64,000 nucleotides of DNA, from NCBI RefSeq assembly GCF_030252345.1, contig NZ_CP126980.1:9309501-9373500 (forward strand), read 5' to 3'. Of the stretch, positions 17,588 to 26,011 are shown in pieces. Position 1 is the first letter of the stretch. Every line of letters starts with the position of its first letter. The DNA comes from Actinoplanes oblitus. Its GTDB lineage: Bacteria > Actinomycetota > Actinomycetes > Mycobacteriales > Micromonosporaceae. Under the pieces are notes generated by a model that saw only the letters and a list, made by a program, of their open reading frames with translations, made no database searches and was not told the DNA's origin. A program made the position numbers and the translations under genes.

Positions 17588-20289
17588 CGGTCTCCACTTC
17601 CCCGGGAGTTGTCGCCCACCAGGGCCAGGAAGGCGTCCTCCAGGCGGCGGCGGGGCACCACCCGGTCGACGCCGACGCCGGCGCGGACCAGGGAGGCGAC
17701 CACCTCGGCGCGTGGGGTGCCGTTCATGTCGACGATCAGGCCGGTGGCGCCGTCCGGGGTGACCGAGCGGACGCCCAGGCCGGTGAGGATCTCGGTGGCG
17801 ACCGGGACGTCGGTGACGTCGATCGCCACCGACGGCGACTCACCGACGATCTCCTCGACCGGGCCCGCGGCGACGATGCGGCCCTTGTTCACCACCACGG
17901 CGTGCGTGCAGGTCTGCTCCACCTCGGCGAGCAGGTGGCTGGAGACCAGCACCGCGCGGCCGTCGGTGGCGTACCGCTGGAGCACCCGGCGCATCTCGGC
18001 GATCTGCGGCGGGTCGAGGCCGTCCGTCGGCTCGTCCAGCACCAGCAGCTCGGGCAGGCCGAGCATGGCCTGGGCGATGGCGAGCCGCTGGCGCATGCCG
18101 TGGCTGTAGTTCTTGGTCCGGCGGTGCACCGAGTCGCCCAGCCCGGCGATCTCCAGCGCCTCGTCGAAGCGGGCGTCGGCCCACGGGCGGCCGGTCGCTC
18201 GCCAGTACGCCCGCAGGTTCTCGTAACCGGACAGGTGTGGCAGGAAGCCGGGCCCCTCGACCAGCGCCCCGACCCGGGAGAGGATCTGCGCTCCGGGGAC
18301 CAGCCGGTGCCCGAAGACGTGGATCTCGCCGGCCGTCGGGGTGGTCAGGCCCATCAGCACCCGCAGCGTGGTGGTCTTGCCGGCGCCGTTCGGGCCGAGC
18401 AGGCCGACGACCTGGCCGCGCTCGACGGTGAAGCCGATCTCCTCGACCGCCACGAACCCGTCCTGGTACGCCTTGCGCAGCCCGCTCACCACCAACGGCG
18501 TGTCCACCAGCTCGGCGTTCACCGTGGTGACCCGGCGACGGCGGCGCGCTCGGCGGACGAGCAGCAGGACGGCGAGGCCGAGCGCGAGCACCAGGATCAG
18601 CCCGCCCAGCGCGTACCAGTAAAGCGCCGCGGGCGACGCGATCGCCGTGCCCACCAGGGTCGGCAGCGTCAGCTGCCCGTCGATCGCCACGGTGTAGGTG
18701 GCCGGGGCGGCGGGGGTGAGGAACGCCTGGTCCGAGGTGGCCACCACGACCTGGAGCGTGTGCCCGGCCTCGAACTGCCTGACGATCGCCGGGAGGGTGA
18801 CGGTCACCGGCCGCGCCTGGGCGATGTCTTTCGGCAGGCCGGTCAGCCGGACCGGGGCGACCAGGCCGGCGCTGAGCGTCGGCGCGCCGCTCTGGTCGAG
18901 GTCGTAGAGCTTGACGAAGACCACCGCCTCGCCGGTCGGTGAGGCGGCGCGCAGCCGGACGGTCGGCGCGCCGGCCACGTCGATCGAGCCGGCCAGCGGC
19001 GTGCTGGTGAAGGTGGCGTGCTGGCCCGGGACGTCGGTGGCGACGTTGCCGCTGAGCAGCGAACTGAGCCGGCCGCCGAGCCCGGGCAGCGAGGAGATCG
19101 CCGCCGGGTTGCCGTTCGGCGGGTTGGCGATCGGCTGGGCCGCGCCGCTGAGGGCGACGGTGGTGCCGCCGGTGCCGCCGAGGCCCGGGTACGCCCCGGT
19201 CGAGTACCCGTTGGTCACCAGGTCCCGGTCCATCGCGCTGAACCCGGCCACCCGCGACCAGGTGAAGTCGTCGCCGGGCGCGCTCCCCTCGCCCTTCACG
19301 TAGCGGTCGAGCCACTGCACCGTGAGGTACTCGACCCGGTCCTGATCGTTGCCGGGGCCGGCGCCGCCGTCGTGCCCGCCGGTGAACCAGGCGACCCGGA
19401 CGGGCGTGCCGGTGGCGGCGATGCCCCGCGCGTTGGCGTCCGCCTCGGAGAGCGGGAAGAGCGTGTCGACAGCGCCCTGGATCAGCAGCGACGGCGCCTT
19501 GATCTGGTCCAGCACGGTGGCCGGGCTGGACTCGCGCAGCAGGGCGAGGGTGGTCGCGTCCGGCACGCCGGTGGTGGCCATCGACAGGTAGGCCCGGCAG
19601 ACGTCGGCGGCGAACCGCCCGCAGGCCGGGTTGTCGCCGCCCGCGCTGGAGCCGAAGAAGGCGCCGGCCCAGCCCTTCTTGAACACCCCGGTGGCGCCGG
19701 TGGCGGCGGCCTGCGGGAGGAACGCGGCGGCCAGGTCGTGCCAGGTGATCGACGGGACGATCGCGTCGACCCGCGGGTCCCGCCCGGCCAGCAGCAGGGC
19801 GAGCGCGCCGCCGTAGGAGCCGCCGACCACGCCGACCCGGGGATCGCCGGCCGCGTCGGTGCGCACCTCGGGGCGCTCGGCCAGCCAGTCGAGCAGCCGC
19901 TGAGCGTCCTTGACCTCGTAGTCCGGGCTGTCCAGGTGGATCTCGCCGGTGCTGCGGCCGAAGCCCTGCGCGGTCCAGGTGAGCACCGCGTACCCCCGGG
20001 CGGCGAGGGACTCGGCGTCCGACCGTACCGAATCCTTGGACCCGCCGAAGCCGTGGGCGAGCAGCACCGCGGGCACCTTGCCGGAGCGCTCGCGCGGCAG
20101 CAGGAAACGCGCGTCCAGGTCGACCGGCTGGTCGCCGGCGGGGCCGGTGCGGACCGTGATCCGCAGGTCCCGGGCGGTCCAGGCGGCCCGCTCCGGCAGC
20201 ACCGCCCAGATGGTCGCGGCGGCGAGCAGCACGAGCACCACCGCGGCGGTGACCGCCCGGCGCCGGGTCACCCGGGGTAACGCAGACAT
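17584..20289 (-). CDS. Alpha/beta-hydrolase (CocE/S15-like) fused to ABC ATPase
   Basis: A 901-residue chimera. Residues ~10-30 form a signal-anchor helix (AVTAAVVLVLLAAATIWAV). Residues ~70-600 form an extracytoplasmic hydrolase of the X-Pro-dipeptidyl-peptidase/CocE type: AVLLAHGFGGSKDS, nucleophile elbow VGVVGGSYGGALALLLAG, and a C-terminal jelly-roll-like part. A second helix (LYWYALGGLILVLALGLAVLLL, ~605-627) leads inside to an ATPase: LLGPNGAGKTTTLR (Walker A), YSHGMRQRLAIAQAM (signature), LLVLDEPTDGLDP (Walker B), SSHLLAEVEQ. It is operonic with the permease, so one polypeptide couples an outside enzyme to a transport motor. Start is ATG 20289; TTG 20298 is also possible. Confidence 0.88.
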   Translation of the reverse strand: MSALPRVTRRRAVTAAVVLVLLAAATIWAVLPERAAWTARDLRITVRTGPAGDQPVDLDARFLLPRERSGKVPAVLLAHGFGGSKDSVRSDAESLAARGYAVLTWTAQGFGRSTGEIHLDSPDYEVKDAQRLLDWLAERPEVRTDAAGDPRVGVVGGSYGGALALLLAGRDPRVDAIVPSITWHDLAAAFLPQAAATGATGVFKKGWAGAFFGSSAGGDNPACGRFAADVCRAYLSMATTGVPDATTLALLRESSPATVLDQIKAPSLLIQGAVDTLFPLSEADANARGIAATGTPVRVAWFTGGHDGGAGPGNDQDRVEYLTVQWLDRYVKGEGSAPGDDFTWSRVAGFSAMDRDLVTNGYSTGAYPGLGGTGGTTVALSGAAQPIANPPNGNPAAISSLPGLGGRLSSLLSGNVATDVPGQHATFTSTPLAGSIDVAGAPTVRLRAASPTGEAVVFVKLYDLDQSGAPTLSAGLVAPVRLTGLPKDIAQARPVTVTLPAIVRQFEAGHTLQVVVATSDQAFLTPAAPATYTVAIDGQLTLPTLVGTAIASPAALYWYALGGLILVLALGLAVLLLVRRARRRRRVTTVNAELVDTPLVVSGLRKAYQDGFVAVEEIGFTVERGQVVGLLGPNGAGKTTTLRVLMGLTTPTAGEIHVFGHRLVPGAQILSRVGALVEGPGFLPHLSGYENLRAYWRATGRPWADARFDEALEIAGLGDSVHRRTKNYSHGMRQRLAIAQAMLGLPELLVLDEPTDGLDPPQIAEMRRVLQRYATDGRAVLVSSHLLAEVEQTCTHAVVVNKGRIVAAGPVEEIVGESPSVAIDVTDVPVATEILTGLGVRSVTPDGATGLIVDMNGTPRAEVVASLVRAGVGVDRVVPRRRLEDAFLALVGDNSRGSGDR

Positions 20290-20405
20290 GGCGCCCAACC
20301 TAGCCGGGCGCTGCTGAGCAGCACCTGTGAAACCCGATCCGCCGCCGGGACGGCTAGCGTTGACGGTCTACGGTCCGTCCTGTCGATCAATCGGAGGCTT
20401 CCGCG

Positions 20406-22616
20406 GTGGCAGATGAGCTCACGCTGACCGTGACCCTGCGGCCGGCGGCCCTGGATGCCCGCCGCGGCATCGTCCGGCTGCACCCGGAGGTGATGGCCGC
20501 TCTCGCCCTGCGCCCGGGCGACCCGGTGCGGCTGGCCGGGACCCGGGTCACCGCCGGGATCGCCGCCAAGGCCTCGGCCGACGCCAGCCGGGCCCTGCTC
20601 TACGCCGACGACCTCACCCTGGGCAACCTCGGGATGCGCGACGGCGGGCAGGTCACCGTCGGTCCGATCCCGGTGACCGCGGCGCGCCGGGTGACATTGG
20701 CCGGGGCTCCGGAGATCGTCGCCGTGGTCTCCCCGGAGATGCTGCGGCTCGCGCTGCTCGGCAAGGTGGTCAGCGCCGGCGACGACGTGTCGCTGTTGCC
20801 GCAGGACGTGCTGCCCGAGGCCGGGAACCGGTCGCTGGTCGAGGCGGCCCGGCGCAGCCTGGCCAACCGGGTCGGTTACGCGTGGACCAGCACCCTGCTG
20901 ACCGTCGTCGGGGTCGAGGACACCGACGCCGCCCTGGTCACCATGGACACCGTGGTGGCCTGGCAGGACGGGCCGGCGGCGAGCCCGGCCCGGCGGGTCA
21001 CCGGCGCGACGGCCCCGGGCGAGGCGCCCGCCTCCACCGATCCCGACGTGCCGCCGCCGAGCCTCGACGACCTGCCCGGCCTGCGGTCCCAGGCCAAGGA
21101 GCTGGAGGAGTTGCTCGACCTCGGCTTCCACCACCGGGAGGTGCTCGCCAAGCTGGGCACCAGGGTCAGTCTCGGGGTGCTGGTCTCGGGACCCGCCGGG
21201 TCCGGCAAGTCCGCATTGGTGCGGGCCGTCGCGGCGACGGTCGGAGCCGAGGTACGCCAGGTCTGGGCCCCGGAGCTGGCCGCGCTCACCAACGACGCGG
21301 CCGCCCGGCGACTGCGCGCCCTCGCCGGCGAGGTGCGTGGCGGCAAGCCCGCGGTGCTGCTGATCTCGGACGTGGAGGCGCTCGCGCCCCGTGCCGAGCC
21401 GGGCCCGCTCGCGACGGTGTTCCGGCAGGTGCTCCTCGAGACGGTGGCCGCCGGTGCGGCGGTGGTCTGCACCACCAGCAAGCCGGAGGCGGTCGACCCG
21501 TCGCTGCGCTCTCCGGACCTGCTCGCCGTCCAGCTCACCGTGCCGCTGCCGGACGCCGCGATGCGCCGCGAGCAGCTGGGCGTGCTGACCAGGGGGATGC
21601 CGCTGGCCGAGGACGTACGCCTGGACGACGTGGCCGGGCGTACCCCCGGGTTCGTGGCGGCCGACCTGGGCGCGCTGGCCCGGGAGGCCGGGGTCCGGGC
21701 CGCGCTCCGGCAGAAGGTGGCGGACGCGCCGACCGTGACCATGGCCGACTTCGAGGCGGCGCTCGACGTGGTCCGGCCCACCTCGATGGCCGAGTCCACG
21801 CTGGAGGTCGCCAAGATCACCCTGGACGACGTCGGCGACCTGGCCGAGGTCAAGCAGGTGCTCACCGAGTCGGTGCTGTGGCCGCTGACCTATCCGGACA
21901 CCTTCGCGCGGCTCGGCGTCTCCCCGCCCCGCGGGGTGCTGCTCTACGGGCCGCCCGGCTGCGGCAAGACGTACCTGGTCAAGGCGATCGCCGGGACCGG
22001 CAAGGCGAACGTGCTCTCGGTCAAGGGCGCCGAGCTGCTCAGCAAGTGGGTCGGCGACAGCGAGAAAGCGGTACGCGAGCTGTTCCGCCGGGCCCGGGAG
22101 GCGGCACCGACGCTGGTCTTCCTGGACGAGGTGGACGCGCTGGCGCCGGCCCGCGGCCAGGGCACCGACGGCGGCGTCACCGACCGGGTGGTCGCGGCGC
22201 TGCTCACCGAGCTGGACGGGGTCGAGGACCTGCGCAACGTCGTGGTGATCGGGGCGACCAACCGGCCCGACCTGATCGACCCGGCGCTGCTGCGGCCCGG
22301 CCGGCTGGAGCGGCTGATCTACGTGCCGCCGCCGGACGGGACGGCCCGGGCCGCGATCCTGCGGGCGTCGGCGCGGGCGGTGCCCCTGGACGAGTCGGTC
22401 GACCTGGACGCGCTCGGCGCGGAGCTGGACGGTTTCTCGGCTGCCGACTGCTCGGCGCTGATCCGGGAGGCGGCACTGGCCGCGATGCGCGACTCGCTGG
22501 AGGCGTCGACGGTCACCCCGGCGAACGTGCGCGCCGCCCGCGAACGGGTGCGCCCCTCGCTCGACGCGGCGCAGGTCGCCTGGCTGGAGGCGTACGCCGA
22601 AAAGCGTCAGGCCTGA
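20406..22616 (+). CDS. CDC48/p97-like double AAA ATPase
   Basis: Cytosolic AAA+ unfoldase of 736 residues, of the actinobacterial p97/VCP-like type. Residues ~1-185 are an N-domain (LTLTVTLRPAALDARRGIV, ...LHPEVMAALALRPGDPVRL). D1 (~215-450): GPAGSGKSALVRAV, but Walker B is LLISDVEAL, lacking the catalytic Glu, and the arginine-finger region is replaced by SLRSPDLLAVQL. D2 (~470-720): YGPPGCGKTYLVKAIAG, FLDEVDALAPAR, GATNRPDLIDPALLRPGRLE, all intact. So D2 should power the hexamer and D1 may only bind nucleotide. GTG 20406 has GGAGG nine bases upstream. Confidence 0.93.
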   Translation: MADELTLTVTLRPAALDARRGIVRLHPEVMAALALRPGDPVRLAGTRVTAGIAAKASADASRALLYADDLTLGNLGMRDGGQVTVGPIPVTAARRVTLAGAPEIVAVVSPEMLRLALLGKVVSAGDDVSLLPQDVLPEAGNRSLVEAARRSLANRVGYAWTSTLLTVVGVEDTDAALVTMDTVVAWQDGPAASPARRVTGATAPGEAPASTDPDVPPPSLDDLPGLRSQAKELEELLDLGFHHREVLAKLGTRVSLGVLVSGPAGSGKSALVRAVAATVGAEVRQVWAPELAALTNDAAARRLRALAGEVRGGKPAVLLISDVEALAPRAEPGPLATVFRQVLLETVAAGAAVVCTTSKPEAVDPSLRSPDLLAVQLTVPLPDAAMRREQLGVLTRGMPLAEDVRLDDVAGRTPGFVAADLGALAREAGVRAALRQKVADAPTVTMADFEAALDVVRPTSMAESTLEVAKITLDDVGDLAEVKQVLTESVLWPLTYPDTFARLGVSPPRGVLLYGPPGCGKTYLVKAIAGTGKANVLSVKGAELLSKWVGDSEKAVRELFRRAREAAPTLVFLDEVDALAPARGQGTDGGVTDRVVAALLTELDGVEDLRNVVVIGATNRPDLIDPALLRPGRLERLIYVPPPDGTARAAILRASARAVPLDESVDLDALGAELDGFSAADCSALIREAALAAMRDSLEASTVTPANVRAARERVRPSLDAAQVAWLEAYAEKRQA

Positions 22617-22622
22617 CAGCGG

Positions 22623-22949
22623 TCAGCGACGCCGGGTGCGGGCCCGGGCCGACCGCAGACGCCGCAGGCGGCCGATCAGGACCGGGTCCCGCTCGAGCGC
22701 TGCCGGATTGTCCAGCAGGGCGTTGAGCAGCTGGTAGTACCGGGTCGAGGAGAGGTCGAAGGTGTCCCGGATGGCCTGCTCCTTGGCCCCGGCGTGCTTC
22801 CACCACTTCGCCTCGAAGGCGAGGATCTGCTCGTCCCGCTCGGTGAGCGCGGGCGCGGCCGTGGTGGCCGGCTCCGGGGCCCGCGGGGCGGGAATGTGCT
22901 GCTGCTCCTCGACCGGCTGGTCACCGGTCGGTTCGGCGGCGGGCTGCAT
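22623..22949 (-). CDS. DUF3263 domain-containing protein
   Basis: Small protein of 108 residues. Seen: a disordered Pro/Glu-rich N-terminus (to ~45), then the DUF3263 domain: LTERDEQILAFEAKWWKHAG, AKEQAIRDTFDLSSTRYYQL and LLDNPAALERDPVLIGRLRR. This domain is helix-turn-helix-like and widespread in actinobacteria, so a DNA-binding role is plausible but not shown. The ATG at 22949 follows AGGGAG; GTG 22967 would add six residues. The gene converges on the AAA ATPase gene with a 6 bp gap. Confidence 0.85.
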   Translation of the reverse strand: MQPAAEPTGDQPVEEQQHIPAPRAPEPATTAAPALTERDEQILAFEAKWWKHAGAKEQAIRDTFDLSSTRYYQLLNALLDNPAALERDPVLIGRLRRLRSARARTRRR

Positions 22950-22988
22950 GGCACTCCCTGACGGCACGGATCGGCTTGCTCGGATGTC

Positions 22989-23033
22989 TACGCGGGGATC
23001 ATCAGCATAATGGCGGCCGGCGATCCCCGCGTA
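22989..23033 (-). terminator. Inverted repeat after the ABC permease gene
   Basis: TACGCGGGGATC and GATCCCCGCGTA, a perfect 12 bp inverted repeat with a 21 nt loop. It begins 8 bp past the permease stop and lies before the DUF3263 start. Likely terminator of the ABC operon; it could also be an operator for the DUF3263 gene. Confidence 0.65.
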
Positions 23034-23040
23034 CGCTACC

Positions 23041-24039
23041 TCAGGTGATGTCTCGCTTACGGATTGTCATCATGGCGGCACCCACAATGATGAGCGCCAC
23101 CGTGGCGAACAGCCCGCCGGCCATCTGCCAGGTGATGGTGAACGTCGGCTGTTCGCAACCGTTGGTGGCGGAATAGTCACACGGCGCGTTGTAGTCGACC
23201 ACTTCGTAGGACTTGAGCATCCATCCGCCGATCCAGGCCGGCAGCAGATATGCCTCGTAGAATTTCGCCCGCGCCAGCTCGAGCACGATGCCCAGGCCGA
23301 ACTGGAAGATCACGATGACGCCGATCGCCGCGCCCAGCGCCGCCGCGGTGTGCCGGCCGATCGAGGCGACGCCGAAACCGATCGCGCCGGCCACCAGCAC
23401 CAGGGCGAGCCCGCGCAGCCCGGTCAGGCCGATCGACTGCCAGGCGCCCGGGGTCACCCGCTCGGTGGTCCCGCGCAGCGTCGCGATCAGCCAGAACAGC
23501 CCGGTCCACACCGCTCCGGACAGCACGCTCAGCCCGAACAGCCAGCTCAGCAGCGCGACCAGCTTGGTGGACAGGACCCGCAGCCGCTGCGGCCGCCAGA
23601 GCAGCAGATTCATCATGCCGCCGCTGTTCCACTCGGCACCCACGAAGGACGCCCCGATGATGAACGCGACGAGCGCCAGCATGGCCGCCCAGGCGACCAC
23701 CAGCACGCCGAAGTCCTCCCGGAAGTCGAACGGGGGCGTCAGGAACTGATCGGACGAGATGTCCTCGCGGGCCGGCCCGCTGATGTTGTCGCAGTCGCCG
23801 CCGAAGTTCGACGGGTTCTGCCGGCACTCCTGCCGAGCCTGCTCGGCGAACTGCAGCTGTTCCTGGTAATCCCGATCGGCCGCCGCCTCGGCCGCGGCCC
23901 GCGTCTTCGCCGTGGTCTTCTCGTGCGTGTACGCCGTGCCGCCGGCCAGCAGACCCAGCACGACCAGCGCGATCAGCACGAAGAACTTGGTGAAGCGCCG
24001 CTTGGTCAGCCGGCGCATCTCCGCCCGATAAAGGCTCAC
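23041..24039 (-). CDS. ABC transporter permease
   Basis: 332-residue membrane subunit of an ABC-2-type exporter. Seen: a basic N-terminus (LYRAEMRRLTKRRFTK), helix FFVLIALVVLGLLAGGTAYT, a ~90-residue extracytoplasmic loop with two cysteines (QECRQNPSNFGGDC), then helices including VAWAAMLALVAFIIGASFVG and a second outside loop with CDYSATNGCEQP, which may form a disulfide. SFVGAEWNSGGMMNLLLWRPQR is the family-typical motif. GTG 24039 overlaps the stop of the ATPase gene by 4 bp (GTGA), so it is coupled. Confidence 0.87.
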   Translation of the reverse strand: MSLYRAEMRRLTKRRFTKFFVLIALVVLGLLAGGTAYTHEKTTAKTRAAAEAAADRDYQEQLQFAEQARQECRQNPSNFGGDCDNISGPAREDISSDQFLTPPFDFREDFGVLVVAWAAMLALVAFIIGASFVGAEWNSGGMMNLLLWRPQRLRVLSTKLVALLSWLFGLSVLSGAVWTGLFWLIATLRGTTERVTPGAWQSIGLTGLRGLALVLVAGAIGFGVASIGRHTAAALGAAIGVIVIFQFGLGIVLELARAKFYEAYLLPAWIGGWMLKSYEVVDYNAPCDYSATNGCEQPTFTITWQMAGGLFATVALIIVGAAMMTIRKRDIT

Positions 24040-25016
24040 TGACCCCACCCGCTCCGCGTCGCCGCCACCTGGTCCACCTGCCGGTTCGCCCCATCGACCG
24101 GCGCGGTGCCGGTCAGCTCGAGGAAGACGTCCTCCAGGTCCGCCGAGACCGGGGTCAGCTCGGAGACGTAGATCTGCCGATCCGCCAGCAGCTTGGTGAT
24201 CTGAGCCGGATTACTGGCGTTCCCCACCGTGAAGTGATCTTTCTCCAGGGTGATCTGCGCACCCGCGGCGCGCAGCAGCTCGGTCGCGCCGAGCAGGTCC
24301 ACGCCCGGCTCCAGGCGCACCTTGACCGTCGTCGAGGTGTGGCTGGCCAGCACGTCGGAGACCGACCCGGCGGCCACCCGCCGACCGGCCGCGATGATCG
24401 TCACCGAGTCGCAGATCAGCTGGATCTCGCCGAGGATGTGGCTGGACAGCAGCACTGTCATCCCGGAGGCGGCCAGGTCCCTCATCAGCGTGCGCATCTC
24501 CCGGATGCCGCCCGGGTCCAGGCCGTTCGCCGGCTCGTCGAGGATCAGCAGCTTCGGCTCCTTGAGCAGCGCGGACGCCACCGCGAGACGCTGCTTCATG
24601 CCGAGCGAGTAGGTCTTCACCCGCTCCTTGGACCGGTCCCGCAGGCCGACGAGCTCGAGCACCGCCGGCACCCGGAGACGGTTCACGCCACCCGCGTCGG
24701 CGAGCAGCGACAGCGTGGTCTCCGCGGTGAAGTTGCCGAAGAACTGCGGGCTCTCCACGATCGCACCGACCAGGCCGGACACCTCTGGCAGGTGCCGGGG
24801 CACCTCTCGGCCCAGGATCGCCATCCGGCCATCGTTCGGCTTGATCAGGCCGAGCAGCGTACGCAGGGTGGTCGTCTTGCCGGAGCCGTTCGGACCGAGG
24901 AAGCCGTGCACCTGCCCGGCCTCCACCACCATGTCGAAGCCGTCCAGCGCCTTCCGGACACCCTTGCGGCCGCGATACGTCTTCCGCAGCCCTGATATCT
25001 CGAGTACGGCGGTCAT
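24036..25016 (-). CDS. ABC transporter ATP-binding protein
   Basis: ATPase subunit (326 residues) for the adjoining permease. Seen: GFLGPNGSGKTTTLRTLLGL (Walker A, ~residue 40), Q-loop IVESPQFF, signature YSLGMKQRLAVASALL, Walker B LLILDEPANGLDP, H-loop LLSSHILGEI, and a ~100-residue C-terminal regulatory part as in BcrA-type exporters. BcrA-like ATPases serve antibiotic or lipid export; the substrate is unknown here. It lies 31 bp downstream of the DeoR-type regulator gene on the same strand, so co-transcription is possible. Confidence 0.9.
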   Translation of the reverse strand: MTAVLEISGLRKTYRGRKGVRKALDGFDMVVEAGQVHGFLGPNGSGKTTTLRTLLGLIKPNDGRMAILGREVPRHLPEVSGLVGAIVESPQFFGNFTAETTLSLLADAGGVNRLRVPAVLELVGLRDRSKERVKTYSLGMKQRLAVASALLKEPKLLILDEPANGLDPGGIREMRTLMRDLAASGMTVLLSSHILGEIQLICDSVTIIAAGRRVAAGSVSDVLASHTSTTVKVRLEPGVDLLGATELLRAAGAQITLEKDHFTVGNASNPAQITKLLADRQIYVSELTPVSADLEDVFLELTGTAPVDGANRQVDQVAATRSGWGQ

Positions 25017-25047
25017 CGCCGCACCCTAAGTGATCGACGCTCGTTTT

Positions 25048-25833
25048 TCAGGCACAGATCACTTCGACCCCGGCCTCCCGGAAGGCCGCGATCGTCGCGG
25101 GGGTGGCACCGGAGTCGGTCACCAGGGTCTCCACCTGGGTGATCGGGCAGATCCGGGCGAACGCGTGACTGCCCAGCTTCGACGAGTCGGCGATCACCAC
25201 GACCCGCTTGGCCCGGGCCACCATCAGGCTGTTCATCGCCGCCTCGCCCTCGTGGTGCGAGGCGGCGCCCAGCTCCACGTCCAGCGCGTCGACGCCGAGC
25301 AGCGCGATGTCCAGCGTCACCTCCTTGAGCAGCGCCCCGCCGAGCGGGCCGACCACCTCGAAGGACTGCGGGCGCACCACGCCACCGGCCACCACGATCT
25401 TCATCCGGGAACGGAGCAGCAGTTCGTTGGCGATGTTCAGGGCGTTGGTGACCACGGTGAGCTGGGAACCCTCACCGACGGCGTTCAGGTCCGGCCGTAC
25501 CGCCAGGGCCCGGGCCACCTCGGTGATCGTGGTGCCGCCGTTCAGGCCCACCACGGCACCCGGGCTGACCAGTTGGGCGGCAGCTTCGCCGATCCGCTGC
25601 TTCTCCGCCGAATGCTTGGCGCTCTTGTAGCGCAACGGCAGGTCGTAGGAGACACCGTTGGCCACCGCACCGCCCCGGGTGCGAGTGATCATCTGCTGCT
25701 GAGCGAGCTGATCGAAGTCCCGCCGGATGGTCGCCTGGGAGACGTCCAGGCGCTCGGCGGCCTCCTCGACGGTCACCCGGCCGCTCTCCGTGAGTAGCTC
25801 CAGCAGGGCATTCCACCGCGCGTACCGGTCCAC
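25048..25833 (-). CDS. DeoR/GlpR-family transcriptional regulator of amino-sugar use
   Basis: 261-residue repressor. Seen: N-terminal winged helix (RVTVEEAAERLDVSQATIRR, recognition helix ~residues 28-40, TRTRGGAVA wing) and a C-terminal sugar-phosphate-sensing DeoRC domain (GLNGGTTITEVARAL, VVTNALNIANELL, VVAGGVVRPQSFEVVGPL, VIADSSKLG). GTG 25833 follows GGGGAGTGTCGG. It is divergent from the SIS-ROK-nagA operon across ~180 bp, so it very likely represses that operon and responds to an amino-sugar phosphate. Confidence 0.9.
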   Translation of the reverse strand: MDRYARWNALLELLTESGRVTVEEAAERLDVSQATIRRDFDQLAQQQMITRTRGGAVANGVSYDLPLRYKSAKHSAEKQRIGEAAAQLVSPGAVVGLNGGTTITEVARALAVRPDLNAVGEGSQLTVVTNALNIANELLLRSRMKIVVAGGVVRPQSFEVVGPLGGALLKEVTLDIALLGVDALDVELGAASHHEGEAAMNSLMVARAKRVVVIADSSKLGSHAFARICPITQVETLVTDSGATPATIAAFREAGVEVICA

Positions 25834-25849
25834 CCGACACTCCCCGATG

Positions 25850-25960
25850 CACGTTTCATGGTAAGTGTGTGCACATTAGTGCGCGAAAGGCGGGGAAGCA
25901 AAGCGAGCCGCTGCGCGGTACTTGCCCCCGCGCCAGGCCCATGAGCACAATAACGCGCGA
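25850..25960. promoter_or_regulatory. Divergent regulatory region of the amino-sugar operon
   Basis: Between the DeoR-type gene and the SIS gene. Seen: the 8 bp palindrome TGTGCACA at 25868-25875 and two direct copies of a GYGCGCGAAA motif (about 25880-25889 and 25952-25961). One or both may be DeoR-type operators. No unambiguous promoter hexamers. Confidence 0.4.
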
Positions 25961-26011
25961 AATACCCGGGTACCGAGCTTGAATGCGCAGCACAACCGCT
26001 GAGGATGAGCC

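Noticed and set aside
25862..25878. 17 bp palindromic operator TAAGTGTGTGCACATTA
   Set aside because: On checking the arms only the central TGTGCACA is truly symmetrical; the outer bases do not pair beyond the TAA/TTA ends.
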